Part shown: one piece after another, positions 21,114-31,900 of the stretch | Numbering within the stretch: position 1 is the stretch's first letter | Layout: each line of letters opens with the position of its first letter | NCBI RefSeq assembly: GCF_026745355.1 | Contig: NC_079210.1 | Location: 18,580,271-18,644,270, forward strand | Length of the DNA: 64,000 nucleotides | DNA from: Beta vulgaris subsp. vulgaris | Taxonomy: Eukaryota; Streptophyta; Magnoliopsida; Caryophyllales; Amaranthaceae | Reading direction: 5' to 3' | Program-made: the position numbers and the translations under genes | Notes under the pieces: generated by a model | Told to the model about the DNA's origin: nothing | Databases searched by the model: none | The model's input: the letters and a program-made list of their open reading frames with translations, nothing else

Positions 21114-23530
21114 CTTCTCGGCCGAATCATCTTCCTTGACCTTCGGACGCTCTGCCTTTTCTTTCCATGATGATGGCTTGAGGGTGGTAAGGTAGCATTC
21201 TCTAGCGGCTTGCTGATCTCCATAAAGAGATCCAATCTTCCCCCCCCCCCATCACACTCAAACTTCATCAGCATTAGATGCGTCACAATAACAGCCTTGA
21301 TGCGAATTAAGGTAGGTCGTCCGAGAATGACATTATAAGCAGTCAAGTCCCGCAGTACCAAAAATTTCACAAAGAGCGTCTGAGCATCATCTTTTTCCCC
21401 AACTCTGACGGGTAGGGTGACGGTTCCCATGGGATGGATGATTCCTCCGTCGAAGCCAATTATAGGATGATTTACAAGCACCAGACCATTTTCATCAAAC
21501 TTCAACCGAGACAAACAATCAGCACTGATTATATCAGTAGAGCTTCCGGTATCAATCAGAATTCGCCTAACCCTGAGGTTGGCAATCTTCCCTTCCACAA
21601 CTAGAGGGTCATCATGCGGCGTCCTTATCTTTCCTTGGTCCAACTCGCTGACCACTATTTTGGGGAAAGGATCAGTCTTGGCCTGGTTAGTGAGCATAAC
21701 CTGACTGAGTTCCCTTAAATAGTTCTTGTGGCCGCGATTTGTAGGACCTCCGGATACGAATCCTCCTGAGATGACCATTACTACATCATCATCTATGCTT
21801 TCATCATCCTTCCTTCTTGCTTGATAGTTATCTTTCTTCTGGAACTTCCTTCCTGATGAAGGTAAATAAGAATTCATTTTTCCTTTTCGGGCCAGATCTT
21901 TTAATGCTCTCTTCAAATGCTTGCACTCGTTGGTTTCATGACCACAATCTTTGTGGAAATGACAATATTTGCTTTTATCTCTGTTACGGTAGGGCGTCTT
22001 CATTTGAGCCGACACCTTCAGCTCATGTTGATCTTTGATTTCCATAAGAATGGAATACTGATCTTTGCTGAACTCTATAGGTTCAACTGAGACTGCCGGT
22101 TCAGATCGCCTACTCCTCTTAGACGAGGTGGTCAACGAAGTCATCGCCCAAGTTTCAGTTTTCTTGGGCGGATTCTTTTTTGGCTGAACAGCCTCTTCAA
22201 TTTTCTTTACCTCTGGCTGTTTTGCCTCAGCACAAACCTCCGTGGCATGAATGAATGCTTCGGCTTCCTTCAAAGCTTCTGTTAAGGTTGTTATTTTCTT
22301 CTTCACCAAATCAAACTTGAAGCTGTCTGGTCTTAAACCTCGGATGAAGGCGTCAAACGCCACTCCAGCATTCAGATCTTGGATCTGCAATGCTTCCAGG
22401 TTGAACCTCTTCACATAACTTCTCAAGGCTTCCTTAGAACCCTGCACCACTTTCCCTAAATGCATGCTTGTCTTTTGCTCTTGACGGTTTGCCACAAAAT
22501 GGCTGGTGAACAAGATACTAAGCTCAGTGAAATTATTCACTGAGTTAGGAGGTAAATTGTTGAACCACTTTTGTGCCACGCCCTTCAATGTGGCCGAAAA
22601 GTTCTTACACAAGGTAACATCGTCAACACCCTGAACATACATCTGGTGCTTGTAAGTTGACAAATGATCATCTGGATCTGTTGTACCATCAAAAGGCTCA
22701 ATAGTCGGGAGTTCAACCTTTGGGAAAGGAGGAGACTCCATGATTCTCACCGAAAAGGGAGTCGGCCAATTAATCTAGAGTGCCCCTGCCTGACCCTCAG
22801 TGGGTATGAACTCCCTGCGGTACTCCTTCAATACTGGATTTGAAGAGGTGTTAGCTAAGGCGTGACGCCTATACACCATTGGCTGCAAAACTGTCTTCTC
22901 TTGCCTTGGCTGAAAAGCCGAAGGTCCATGACTTCTTCCTGCTGTTTTAGATGGAATCCTTAATGACGGATCCTTCATGTAAGGAGTAGACCCGGAGGCT
23001 GAACGCTGAAGAGCGGCAGCTCTCTTGGCCTCCAGGTATTCTCTAGCGTCTGTCTCCATCTTGTGACCAGTGGGAGGAATATTATCTCTTGGACGTACAA
23101 CCAGCTTCCAGTCCATGTTCCTCCTTGACTCACTAACAACTGGCTGCTTTCCTTTAGAAGGCGGCCTGGACAACTCGGGCCGAGGTGACCGGCTAGTCCC
23201 TGGACGACCCTCTTGAGACCTTCCTTTGAGTGGCTCTGCAGCCTCTCCTCCTAGACTTATCTGAAAGAACAACATATTGTTCTTAATCTGCTCTTCCATG
23301 ACAGCGGCCATTCTGGTTTGGAAGTCGTTTAATACATTCTCCAAGTGACCAGCTGTCACTGGACGATCAAGGTTTTCCTGGATGACAGGGGTCACAGTCC
23401 TTCCCTCAAGATGAACGGCAGCATGATGCATGTCCCGTCCTCGGGGTGGCCTCTCGTCATCCACAATATCCTATACTTGAACCCTGAAACTTCTATTCCT
23501 TGCCACGTTTGATGAGTGACAATCCGTCAT
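21110..23530 (-). pseudogene. Gypsy-1 gag and protease
   Basis: The likely ATG is at 23530. In-frame TAG codons occur at 23473-23471 and 22777-22775. The retrotransposon gag domain (F-D-G-T-T-D-P-x-x-H-L, W-F-N-N-L, Y-V-x-R-F) covers about 22680-22260. A CCHC-like knuckle (C-H-F-H-K-D-C-G-H-x-x-x-x-C) is near 21960. The protease D-T-G-S-S lies near 21540. A run of 11 C (21240-21250) coincides with a shift of frame: the conserved A-R-E-C-Y motif after it lies in another frame, the one that continues into RT. Confidence 0.85.
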
Positions 23531-23540
23531 TGTTGCGTCT

Positions 23541-23557
23541 CCCCACAGACGGCGCCA
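23541..23557 (-). other. Gypsy-1 primer-binding site
   Basis: TGGCGCCGTCTGTGGGG on the minus strand follows the 5' LTR by two bases. It resembles the tRNA-Asp-type primer sites common in plant gypsy elements; only the first 9 or so bases fit well, so the tRNA is uncertain. Confidence 0.7.
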
Positions 23558-23559
23558 AA

Positions 23560-24173
23560 TGTTACGTAGTATGAAACTAGAAATTAAATACAACAACTCC
23601 CAACTTCAGGTTCTTAATTTGGAGACTCGTGCAACAATGATTGGACCCGGATCCCGATTCTGAACTCCGATCAGCAACCTGCAAAAAGGGACCCACCCTG
23701 GAGGTTTGGGTGGTATTTCCCCCTCCGATGCTTAAGTCAGATATCAGGGATATGAAGGAACTTTTAGAGAGAGAAAGTAGAGAGAGAGAATTCATGGCAG
23801 AATAACAGTACTATGCTATGAAAAACGTACCTTTCCCCTGATTTCAAGGCCTATTTATACTGTTTGAAATGACTATTGTACCTTGATATCACCCTAATTT
23901 AAGAGCATCTGATTGGATAAGCAGTAAAATGGTGACACATGGCAAGTACTGATTGGTTAGTACACCTCACTTTTATACAGGAGTAAAAGAGGTTTTAGCT
24001 GGGCCTAAGTACAGATTTGGGCCATAAGAGTGGTTTTAGTAAAACTTTTTCTTCAGAGAAGCGTACTTTAGCCCACATAATCTTCTGACCCATGTACTTT
24101 ACTTTCATAAACATGTGCCACATGTATGGCTAGGATGAAGCCACGTGTCATCTTGGTAGCCCGGGCTACAACA
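23560..24173 (-). repeat. Gypsy-1 5' LTR
   Basis: 614 bp, TGTTGTAGCC... on the minus strand to ...ACGTAACA, adjacent to the primer site. The outer tip contains the 14-bp palindrome GTAGCCCGGGCTAC. It abuts LINE sequence directly at 24174 (expected duplication GAAAC at 24174-24178; the partner lies outside the window). Confidence 0.82.
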
Positions 24174-24178
24174 GAAAC

Positions 24179-24911
24179 CTTCTCGCGATTGGGCTATTTT
24201 CGGAATTTGGCGGCTTTCCTTTTAGCTTAATAATTATTGGGAAGTGATCTGAACCATCCAACACTTGATTTGTAACTATAGCATTAGGAAACATCCCTAG
24301 CCATTCCTCCGTAAGAAGGGCACGGTCGAGCCATTCTTCCACGAAGTCCTCATCATGCCTCCTGCTAGACCAAGTAAAAGGGTAACTAGTGACATTACCA
24401 TCTCTCAATAAAAGCTCATCTACAAAACTTTGAAATTGTTAGACAGAATTATAATCACAAGGATTTCTACTATTCTTCTCTGTTTCATAAAGGACCTCGC
24501 TAAAATTCCCAGTAAGCATCCAAGCCATTTCAGCGTGCCCTCCTAATTGTCTCAACAACTCCCACATTTTCATTTTATTACTACTCTTAGACCAACCATA
24601 TATCCCTGTTAGTCTCCAAGACATTCCACCCTCTTCCTTCATTAGAACATCAATAAAATGTGTACCCGTACTCCTAAGATGAATGTCAACATCTGCCATC
24701 CATAACAATGCCAGCCCACCTGCTCGTCCCACTAGATCCACCCATTCTCCATTCTTAAAATTCAGTCTACTTTTTACCCTCACCATCTCATGCGAAAATA
24801 ATGTAGTCCCCGACAAAAAGATGAGGGAGCCTCTTACTTCACTAAATCATGAAGCGAGTCAACTGCCTCGGGGATCCCTAGCCCGCGGCAGTTCCATGAT
24901 ATGCACTTCAT
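24179..24911 (-). pseudogene. LINE ORF2, endonuclease domain only
   Basis: From ATG 24911 the frame begins with the I-S-W-N-C-R-G-L-G signature of plant L1 ORF2. It goes on through a stop into G-L-A-L-L-W, I-Y-G-W-S and T-G-N-F-S-E-V-L-Y (family: G-D-F-N-E), then R-L-D-R-A-like and S-D-H-F-P-I motifs of the APE-type endonuclease. Catalytic positions are partly changed: N-F-S for D-F-N, and W-L-D-R-A intact. Stops at about 24842 and 24439 break it. Sequence switches to the Gypsy-1 LTR at 24173. Confidence 0.82.
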
Positions 24912-25309
24912 TGGTCACCAAGGGCCTTTCCCGGGAGGCTCGCCCTTACATTTTCAGCTTCAATCCCCTTCACCTTCTTCTCAATAATCACGACCTTCTC
25001 CTCCATCCCCTCCTTCTGTTTTTTAACCAATAATGCACCCAACAAACCCTCATCTGTTAACATTCTTTGATCCTTCAATATATTGTAGCATAAAGCTCGT
25101 ACTTGCTGTGTCGATGTTATCAACAGCCCCATAATCAACAACATTTACTTCTATGACTTCATTCTGAATAACATCATCAACTACATGATTGCATTTCATC
25201 AACTCTTCTCTATAATTACTCTGACTTGGTATGTAATTATAGGAGGAGTAGCTGCCCCTTCTATATCTTCTTCCTCCACCTGGTTGCCCTTCAAATTACA
25301 CACCCTGTT
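24912..25309 (-). other. LINE ORF1 tail and ORF1-ORF2 junction
   Basis: Degraded coding-like sequence between the basic ORF1 tail and the ORF2 start; no intact frame. The segment near 25130-24950 encodes a K/E-rich helical stretch. Confidence 0.4.
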
Positions 25310-26356
25310 ATCACTTATGAGGGCATGTTGTTCGAGGGCTCGATATGCGTCACTTGCATGATTACAGTCTCTTCTCTATTCTCGTTTGACCCTTGATCAA
25401 CTTTTGCTTTGAGCCTCTCGTTACTTCCTATTGCTACTTGGAAATGCTGGGAGGACCAAGCTTGATGACACTCTTGTCGTTGTAATTTCGTGCCTGTCCT
25501 ACCTCTCCTCTCTTCACGCCTTCTAGCCAAGCCTTCTCTTTGTCCCAAACTTGACTTGGCAGTTTGTGCTTGTGGCGTGGAGATGCACGAAGCCAAGGTC
25601 CATATTAATACACAAGTTTTACTATATCCGCCTCCGGTGTTTCTTGATGAGAGCAATCCCGATCAACATGACCTAATCTACCACAATAATAGCATAAATC
25701 TAGTAGCCGTTCATACTTCACATCCCCCCATTTAGAGACCCCCCTTGACCAATCTTTAAACCTCTTCGTAGAGGCTTTTGTAAATCCACCATGATTTTAA
25801 TCCGCAAATACTCTTCCCATCCTAGGGGATCAGATTTATCAATATCCAAGAACCCCCCCTAAGGCAACTCCAATCTCTCGAGCCATCTGATCAGACCTTC
25901 TACCAAAAGGAACATCCAAAATCCGGACCCAGTTAGGAGATTGCGTGAAAGTAACCTCGAAGGGTTGTTGTTCACCCTTAATCTCCTAAACCAGCCGCAG
26001 TTGGTTATCGAAGGACCATGGACATCCTTCTAACACTCGTTCTTTATCAGCCTTATTGTAAAATTGAAAAAAAAAAAAAACAGATTAGTGTCAACCGTCC
26101 TCACAAAAATCTTTTCACGAATTCGCCATATGGATTGGATTGTCTTTTGCATCGCTTCAACGTTGAATGGCTTGTTTGTGACTAGTTTACCCACTAGACA
26201 AAGTGAAATCTTTAATTCAACATCATTCTCTTCATGGTCATCCACATTATTGCCTATTACTATTTCCTCATCCTCTGTGAGCTTTAGTTTCTCCCATTCA
26301 TTAATCAATTCATTAGCCATCATAACAGAATCCAAACTCAGGGAATTAAGAGACAA
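25310..26356 (-). pseudogene. LINE ORF1 (DUF4283 plus CCHC zinc knuckle)
   Basis: The first 100 codons (26356-26050) carry L-C-L-V-G-K and the I-W-R-x-x-E-x-x-V-R pattern of DUF4283. After a frameshift at a poly-A/T run (26064-26080) the family pattern L-E-G-x-P-W-S-F-D and V-x-F-G-R-R continues. A C-Y-Y-C-G-R-L-G-H-x-x-x-x-C knuckle lies at about 25690-25650. A basic Q/R-rich tail follows. Such proteins bind LINE RNA. Broken by several frame changes. Confidence 0.68.
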
Positions 26357-26443
26357 GTCTTGTCTTTGATCGAGAAATTTTGGAGGAAAAGCCCTAGTGA
26401 GGGACTACAAGACGCGCCTCTAGAAATCGCCAGACTTTGGAAC

Positions 26444-27263
26444 TGTAACAGCCCGCTCTTCCGAGCTGCTAGCGGACACACACTCAACAACTAAAGCTGG
26501 AATCCAAATCTTAATTAATAAAATAGCAGCGGAAAAATATCCTTAAATACACAAATATCTCGACTAATATTCCCAAATATCATATACAACGAAATATAAA
26601 CAACTATTCTCAAATCATCTATCTATATACAAACTCAATCCTTAATCTAGGACAACACCATAATCTTGCTTCACTTCCATTCTCGAGCTCTTGATACCAA
26701 ACCTGCAAATTCAGAGAAGAAAATACAAAACAAAAACAATTCCAAAATGAGTGGAAAACTCGTAATCTTTACTTCAGCCCGTTATAAACATTTTATTTCT
26801 CAAATCATTTGCTTTTCATTACAACGCTGGCATAGCTCACTCTCTTAAACAAATCAGTGGCAAGTACGGGCTTTGGACAAAGGACAAACACTGCCTCCAA
26901 GGTTCGTTATGGAGCCCAGCAATATACCCCCAAGGTTCGTTATGGAGCGTAGCCGACCGTATCAGGTCAAAAAGTAACCATCCTCCACCCATACCTTGCC
27001 CACTTTCTATTTTCAGTTCATAAACTAAGGCAGCAAAATAGTTGCGTATTCATAATCAATCAATGACATTTCATCATCACATTCATATCTATGCCCATAG
27101 TACGAACTTAAGTATTAAAAACATAGATCCACACACACATGGGCATGAGTAAATTATTTTACCGAACATAAAAGTTAACTAAACTGCGATTCAGATTCCA
27201 CCAACATAATCTCCTTCATAATCCCGAATGGTTCTTCATTCCAAAATCATCATCCAATAATAA

Positions 27264-27320
<57 letters not shown>

Positions 27321-27416
27321 TCCACAACTCAAAGAAAATAATAAATTTCGCAACATAATTAACTTAATAATTATATTTAACGTTTAAATAAACGCGCTTA
27401 AAACAGGGCTATTACA
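26444..27416. repeat. Solo LTR of a Ty3-gypsy element
   Basis: Begins TGTAACAGCCCGC and ends AGGGCTATTACA, so the tips are TGTAA/TTACA. It is flanked by the perfect 5-bp duplication GGAAC (26439-26443 and 27417-27421). 973 bp with no internal region: a solo LTR left by recombination between two LTRs. It contains two copies of CCAAGGTTCGTTATGGAGC at about 26896-26950 and an (ATA)n microsatellite. Confidence 0.88.
27259..27319. repeat. (ATA)n microsatellite
   Basis: About 20 uninterrupted ATA/TAA units inside the solo LTR. Confidence 0.95.
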
Positions 27417-27470
27417 GGAACCCTAGAGAGGGACTTTAAAAAAAACAAATTGATATTAAAGGTTAACTTA

Positions 27471-28186
27471 GGCCCTGATTGACACTAGCGTTTGAGGTAG
27501 CGGTTAGCGGTTGGACAAGAATGAAACACTACTTAAGAAAATTATGAGTGTTTGGTAAGGTAGTGGTTGTAGTAGCGGGTAGCAGTTGGAGTAGATTATG
27601 AGTAGCGGTTGTGGAACGTTACTAACGTATGAGATTTAAAGGCAGCAGTGTAGCAAATAAATAATATACAATAGCATAAGGTAGAATTATAATCCAATGT
27701 TTTTTTTTTTTCCTTTTATTGTTTATTAATTGTTTTATTTTATGGCAATTCAATGTTTGTTTTACAACAGTAGAGATGTAATTTAAATACTTATATTGAA
27801 GATAATATATTTTACAAGTATTTTAGTTAAAACTGGTAATATAATTTTTTTTGAGGGTTGAATATTTTCTTAGATTTATACATTTTTTGAGCAACTAAAA
27901 AGTCGTATACTCCTTTTTTTGTAACTTCTTTGAAAAAATAAATATTGAATTTAACTATTGAACGAACATATGAAGTTATTTTAGTTCATTTCATATTAGA
28001 ATAAATGTCATTTATTGTCTTTTACAATTCCAACCGCTACTTTGGCCAAACACTCCTAATTAAACAACTAATTTAATTGTTGATTCGCTGACAGCTACGA
28101 ATAGACAATTAGCAACTATCCCCAACATCTACCACTATTACATTCGCTAACAGCTACTAGAACCGCTAGTTTTGTCAAACATGCCT
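27471..28186. mobile_element. hAT-like MITE upstream of ATXR3
   Basis: The left end GGCCCTGATTGACACTAGCG pairs with the complement of the right end, AGGCATGTTTGACAAAACTAGCG. Inner subterminal motifs TAGCGGTTGNNG are repeated on the left and inverted on the right (CAACCGCTACT, ACCGCTAGT). This is the layout of hAT non-autonomous elements with GGCCCTGTTTG-like tips. I could not find a clean 8-bp duplication, so the exact ends are uncertain. AT-rich centre, no ORF. Confidence 0.62.
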
Positions 28187-28984
28187 TTATTCAATAATAA
28201 TCAAAATATTAACTTGTTTTATGGTGTAAAGCTTGACTTTTGACTTTTTTTATTTTATTTTTAAGATTAACTACTCCTGTTCACGAAGCTGTATGCATAC
28301 TGTATCTATGAAGGATGTAATTCGTTTTCGTACAGTATTTTGATGCGATTTAATCATATTTAAGAGAATACTTATAAAAATCGGAAGGACCAAAGATCGG
28401 GAGGGTAAAAACTTGGAGAAGAAATTAAAAAGATAAAATTGCACGAAGGTGTTTCTATTTTCTCCCATCTTTCGGACAGGAAAAGTAGTAAAACGAAAGA
28501 GAGAGAGAAAACAGAGCGCGAAGCGTAGAAAAGGAGAGAGAAAGAATTCTCAGGCAAAAAAGGGTTTCCAGCTCTATCTCTGAAACGTTTCTCGATCTGT
28601 GCTTGCTTCGCATTCAAGAAGTTGTATTCTTCGCTCTATTTTGATCTGTAACACCTGTAAGTTTTGAGATTCTCTTCGTTTCTCAGATTTGGGGATTTTA
28701 GGGTTTTGATTTTCTGAAATTGCTTCGTTTGAATTCTTTCTTCGTGATTTCATTAGTTGGAGTTGTTCTGCAGTAATTGAGTTTTGCGGAACCCTACATT
28801 GGGATTATTTTTGTTGACTTACAGTTTGTGTTTTTCTTCTGAAATTGTTGAAATTAGGGTTTTGGCATTGGTAGCGGAACGAGGATTCGCGAAGGAGGAA
28901 GCAATTGCAGTATGAGCATCAATAGCCCCGGCAAAGGGGAGAATTAGGGTTCGACAACACACAGGCGTAAAGCTCTGCAGTTCC
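28187..28984 (+). promoter_or_regulatory. ATXR3: ATXR3 promoter and 5' leader with a probable leader intron
   Basis: Between the MITE and the start codon lies AT-rich promoter DNA to about 28450, then a purine (GA)-rich tract at about 28495-28515 usual for plant leaders. A donor CT|GTAAGT at 28657 and acceptors at 28824 (TTACAG) or 28857 (AATTAG) suggest a leader intron of about 170-200 bp. I see no clear TATA box. The transcription start is not determinable from sequence alone. Confidence 0.5.
28912..28947 (+). promoter_or_regulatory. Upstream ORF in the ATXR3 leader
   Basis: ATG at 28912 opens an 11-codon frame ending in TAG at 28947, 37 bases before the ATXR3 ATG. It lies after either candidate leader-intron acceptor, so it should be in the mature mRNA. 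It is the only ATG between 28858 and the start codon. Such uORFs commonly lower translation; whether this one does is unknown. Confidence 0.55.
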
Positions 28985-31900
28985 ATGGGCGATGGGGGTG
29001 TTGCATGCGTGTCTTTGCAGCCAATTATGGAGAAGTTTCCAGGTTCTGAGACATTTTGCGGGGGTGGTAGTAGTAATAGCAATGGAAAGTTGGAGACGAA
29101 ATCGATCAAGAGAACTACAACTAAAAGAATGAAACTGAAGAGAGATGCTTTCTTCAAGAAGGAAGAGCCAGAGAAGAAAGAACTGATATCTGAGAAAGTG
29201 AAGAGCAGTGGGGAAGTCGAAAATGGGACAGTTGAAGGTGACAAGTTGCAGAAAGAAGAGGTTGAAGAAGGGGAGTTGGGCACGCTAAAATCTCCGAAAA
29301 ATGAGGCGGAGAATGGCGAATTGATGCCTGATAAATCATACAAGACTGAAACTGAAAAAGGTGGAATTTCTACTGGTAAGTGGAGGAAAGATGAAGGGGA
29401 TAGAGGGGAGATTTCTCCGGCCAAATGGAGAAAGGGAGAGGCGGAGAGGCATGAATGCAGCTCAGGCAGATTGCGGGGTGACCTTGTTCAGAGAAGGGAT
29501 CGAACTCCAGAGAAGTACAGGAAAGGGGAGTATGAGAAGGCAGAATTTGGTTCGTGGAGAGGGTCTAAAGATGAAGTTGAGAAAGGTGAATTTATTCCCG
29601 AAAGATGGCATAAAGGAGATGCTTACAGGGAAGAGTACGGTTACTCCAAAGGCCGAAGGCATGATTCAAGTAGAGAGCGAGAACGGAGGTATGAACGTGA
29701 CTGGACGCCACCTTCTATGAGGTATTCAGCTGAGGATGTATCTCCAGTCAGAGATTTCAGTAGAAGTGCAAATAATCGTTACTTGAAGAGAACTGCAAGG
29801 TGGGAAGTCAACCAAGAAAGGAGCTACCCGAAAATGAGTGCAAAAATTATGGATGAGTTGAACTATAAGAACGAGTACAGCCATGGTAGGAGCCAAGGAA
29901 GAGAACACTCATCTGGTGCAAGAATGAAACGGCATGGCACTGACTCAGAAAGCAGCGATCGTAAGCTCTATGATGATCATGGAGATTATGTTAGTTCAAA
30001 AAGCAGAAGATTATCAAATTCAGAGCATTATATGCGTCAGTCTGCTGATAAGTCATTTAGAATTTCAAATCCATCCAGAGCTGTTTCTGATAGGCTTTCA
30101 TCGCGCCATTATGACAATGCATCTACTAGAGCGGTTTATGACAGGCAGAGGCGTAGCCCTAGTTATTCTGAGAGGTCTCCACATGAGAGAGGCCGGCATC
30201 ATGATCATAGGGATCGCACTCCTGCTCGTCACGAGAGGTCTCCATGTTATCGTGGTCATCGCCATGAGAATAGAAATAGAAGCCCCAGCTATGTAGAGAA
30301 GTCTCCTAGTGACCGGGTTAGGGTATATGAACGTCAGGAAAAGTCTCCAAGTTACTCGGGTTCCCCCCATGATCGCATTAGGCCATTTAATAATCGCCAA
30401 ACTAGCAGGAGTGAAGTCGCTGAGACTAATCAGGATGATAGGGTACAGGAAAAAAAGCCGACTGAGATTATTCGTAATGATAAAGTTTCAACAATCTCAG
30501 CTAAAGACCCTCTAGTTATAAATGATATGCAGAATGGAGCAGTTGACAAAGGCATCTCGCATGAGACGCATGTTAAAGATGAGTACCAAGGTCCTTGCTT
30601 GGAGGACAAGGAACAGCAGTTACTGGTTGATGGAACTATTGAAGAATTGCCATCAATGGAAGAAGACATGGATATATGTGACACACCACCACATGTCCCA
30701 TGTGTGGCTACTGTGAACCCAGGGAAGTGGTACTACCTTGATCATCTTGGGGAGGAGCGTGGTCCTTCTAGATTATGCGACTTAAAAGCACTTATAGAAG
30801 AAGGAATACTTATGTCTGATCACCTGGTTAAGCACTCTGACAGCGACAGGTGGGAGACTGTTGAAAATGCAGCTTCACCAGTTGTAACTGCTAATTTTAC
30901 AACCATTTTTTCAGAGACGGTTACCCAGCTGGTGAGCCCTCCTGAGGCTCCTGGAAATCTGCTCGCGGATGTTGTAGATGCAGAGCATTCTGTGGACCAG
31001 GTTGGTATCGAGAGCTTAGACTCTTCTGTTCTGGGTGTGACGGGTGACGATGACCTTCTTGATGATCGTGGCATCGATGTAAGAGTTGGTGCTCTCTTAG
31101 ATGGCTTCACTGTGTTACCTGGAAAGGAACTCGAAATTGTTGGAGGTAAATATCTGATTGCTTATTTGTTTCTGATGGCAGATTTTAGTATAGATGTATG
31201 CGTGGTGTAAAGGACTCATTTAAAATGACCTCTTTTATTTGAGAACTAATCTCAAGATCCACGGTCAAATTAGTCCCTTAGTGCTCTCAATCTCTCCCTC
31301 TTGGCTCTCTGTCACTTCACATCCTTTCCTCATTCTTCATAACACCGTGGTCTGGCCATTCAGAGTTGTCACTTATTGTTACTGACGTGTTGACCCCACC
31401 CGGCAGTTATGGAGCTGTCATCACCAGTGGTCACGTGGCCTTCTCTCTTTCTCCCTGCTTCAATTTCAAACAGAAGAAAATGGGACAGCCCTGGACCACG
31501 GGAAGCACCAGCACTGGTCACCTGAAAGAATAGCCCCCTGTCAGCTCTAGTTTATATGCTCTTATTTGGAACTGCCATTGAAAGCCAAGTTCTATATTCC
31601 AAGTCTGTATCACAGGGTTTTGAATTGAAAATTTGCCAATTACTTTTCTTGAGTTTTTACATGGATTGGTTTTGCAGTCATTCATATTTTTGCGCCTCAA
31701 ACGAGACATGCCAAATTACAACCCGTAGATTTTTGTCATCGAACGATCTAGATGTATTCTCAAACAAGATAGTGTTTGCATATGAGCTCGCCCTACACGT
31801 GTCTTTTTAAAAAATTTGTCAATTTTTTTTTTCTTATCTTTTTATTATGCCTTATGAGTAAAGTGTCTGAAATAAGGCCAAACGAGATGAGTCAAATCGA

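Larger units (their letters stand above)
1..24173 (-). mobile_element. Gypsy-1: Tat/Retand-type Ty3-gypsy retrotransposon, nested and degraded
   Basis: Read on the minus strand the order is 5' LTR (24173-23560), primer site, gag, protease, reverse transcriptase, RNase H, a second archaeal-type RNase H, integrase, a non-coding spacer, and an ORF in the opposite orientation (1-540). Two RNase H domains plus an antisense ORF between pol and the 3' LTR are known marks of the Tat/Retand branch of Ty3-gypsy elements. The 3' LTR lies left of position 1. A copia element (3163-17750) and a CACTA element (849-2522) are inserted in it, and it is itself inserted in a LINE. Several stops and at least one frameshift make it non-autonomous. 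The Tat assignment rests on domain order and motifs, not on a tree. Confidence 0.85.
24174..26443 (-). mobile_element. L1-type LINE, 5' part, interrupted by Gypsy-1
   Basis: Read on the minus strand: leader, ORF1 with a DUF4283-like RNA-binding domain and CCHC knuckle, then ORF2 starting with an apurinic endonuclease. The RT part is missing because Gypsy-1 cuts ORF2 right after the endonuclease; the remainder should lie beyond the left end of the window. A solo LTR splits the leader at 26444-27416, and LINE sequence may go on for a short way at 27422-27470. Several stops make it a relic. Confidence 0.8.

Noticed and set aside
28819..29424. 201-codon open frame on the minus strand
   Set aside because: It is the complement of ATXR3 exon 1, whose biased codons leave antisense frames open; no family motif.
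29361..30716. Several 60-120 codon frames in and opposite exon 1 of ATXR3
   Set aside because: Out-of-frame shadows of a purine-rich coding exon.
31211..31810. Possible separate small gene in ATXR3 intron 1
   Set aside because: Only short frames without motifs; no promoter or splice logic supports a gene.
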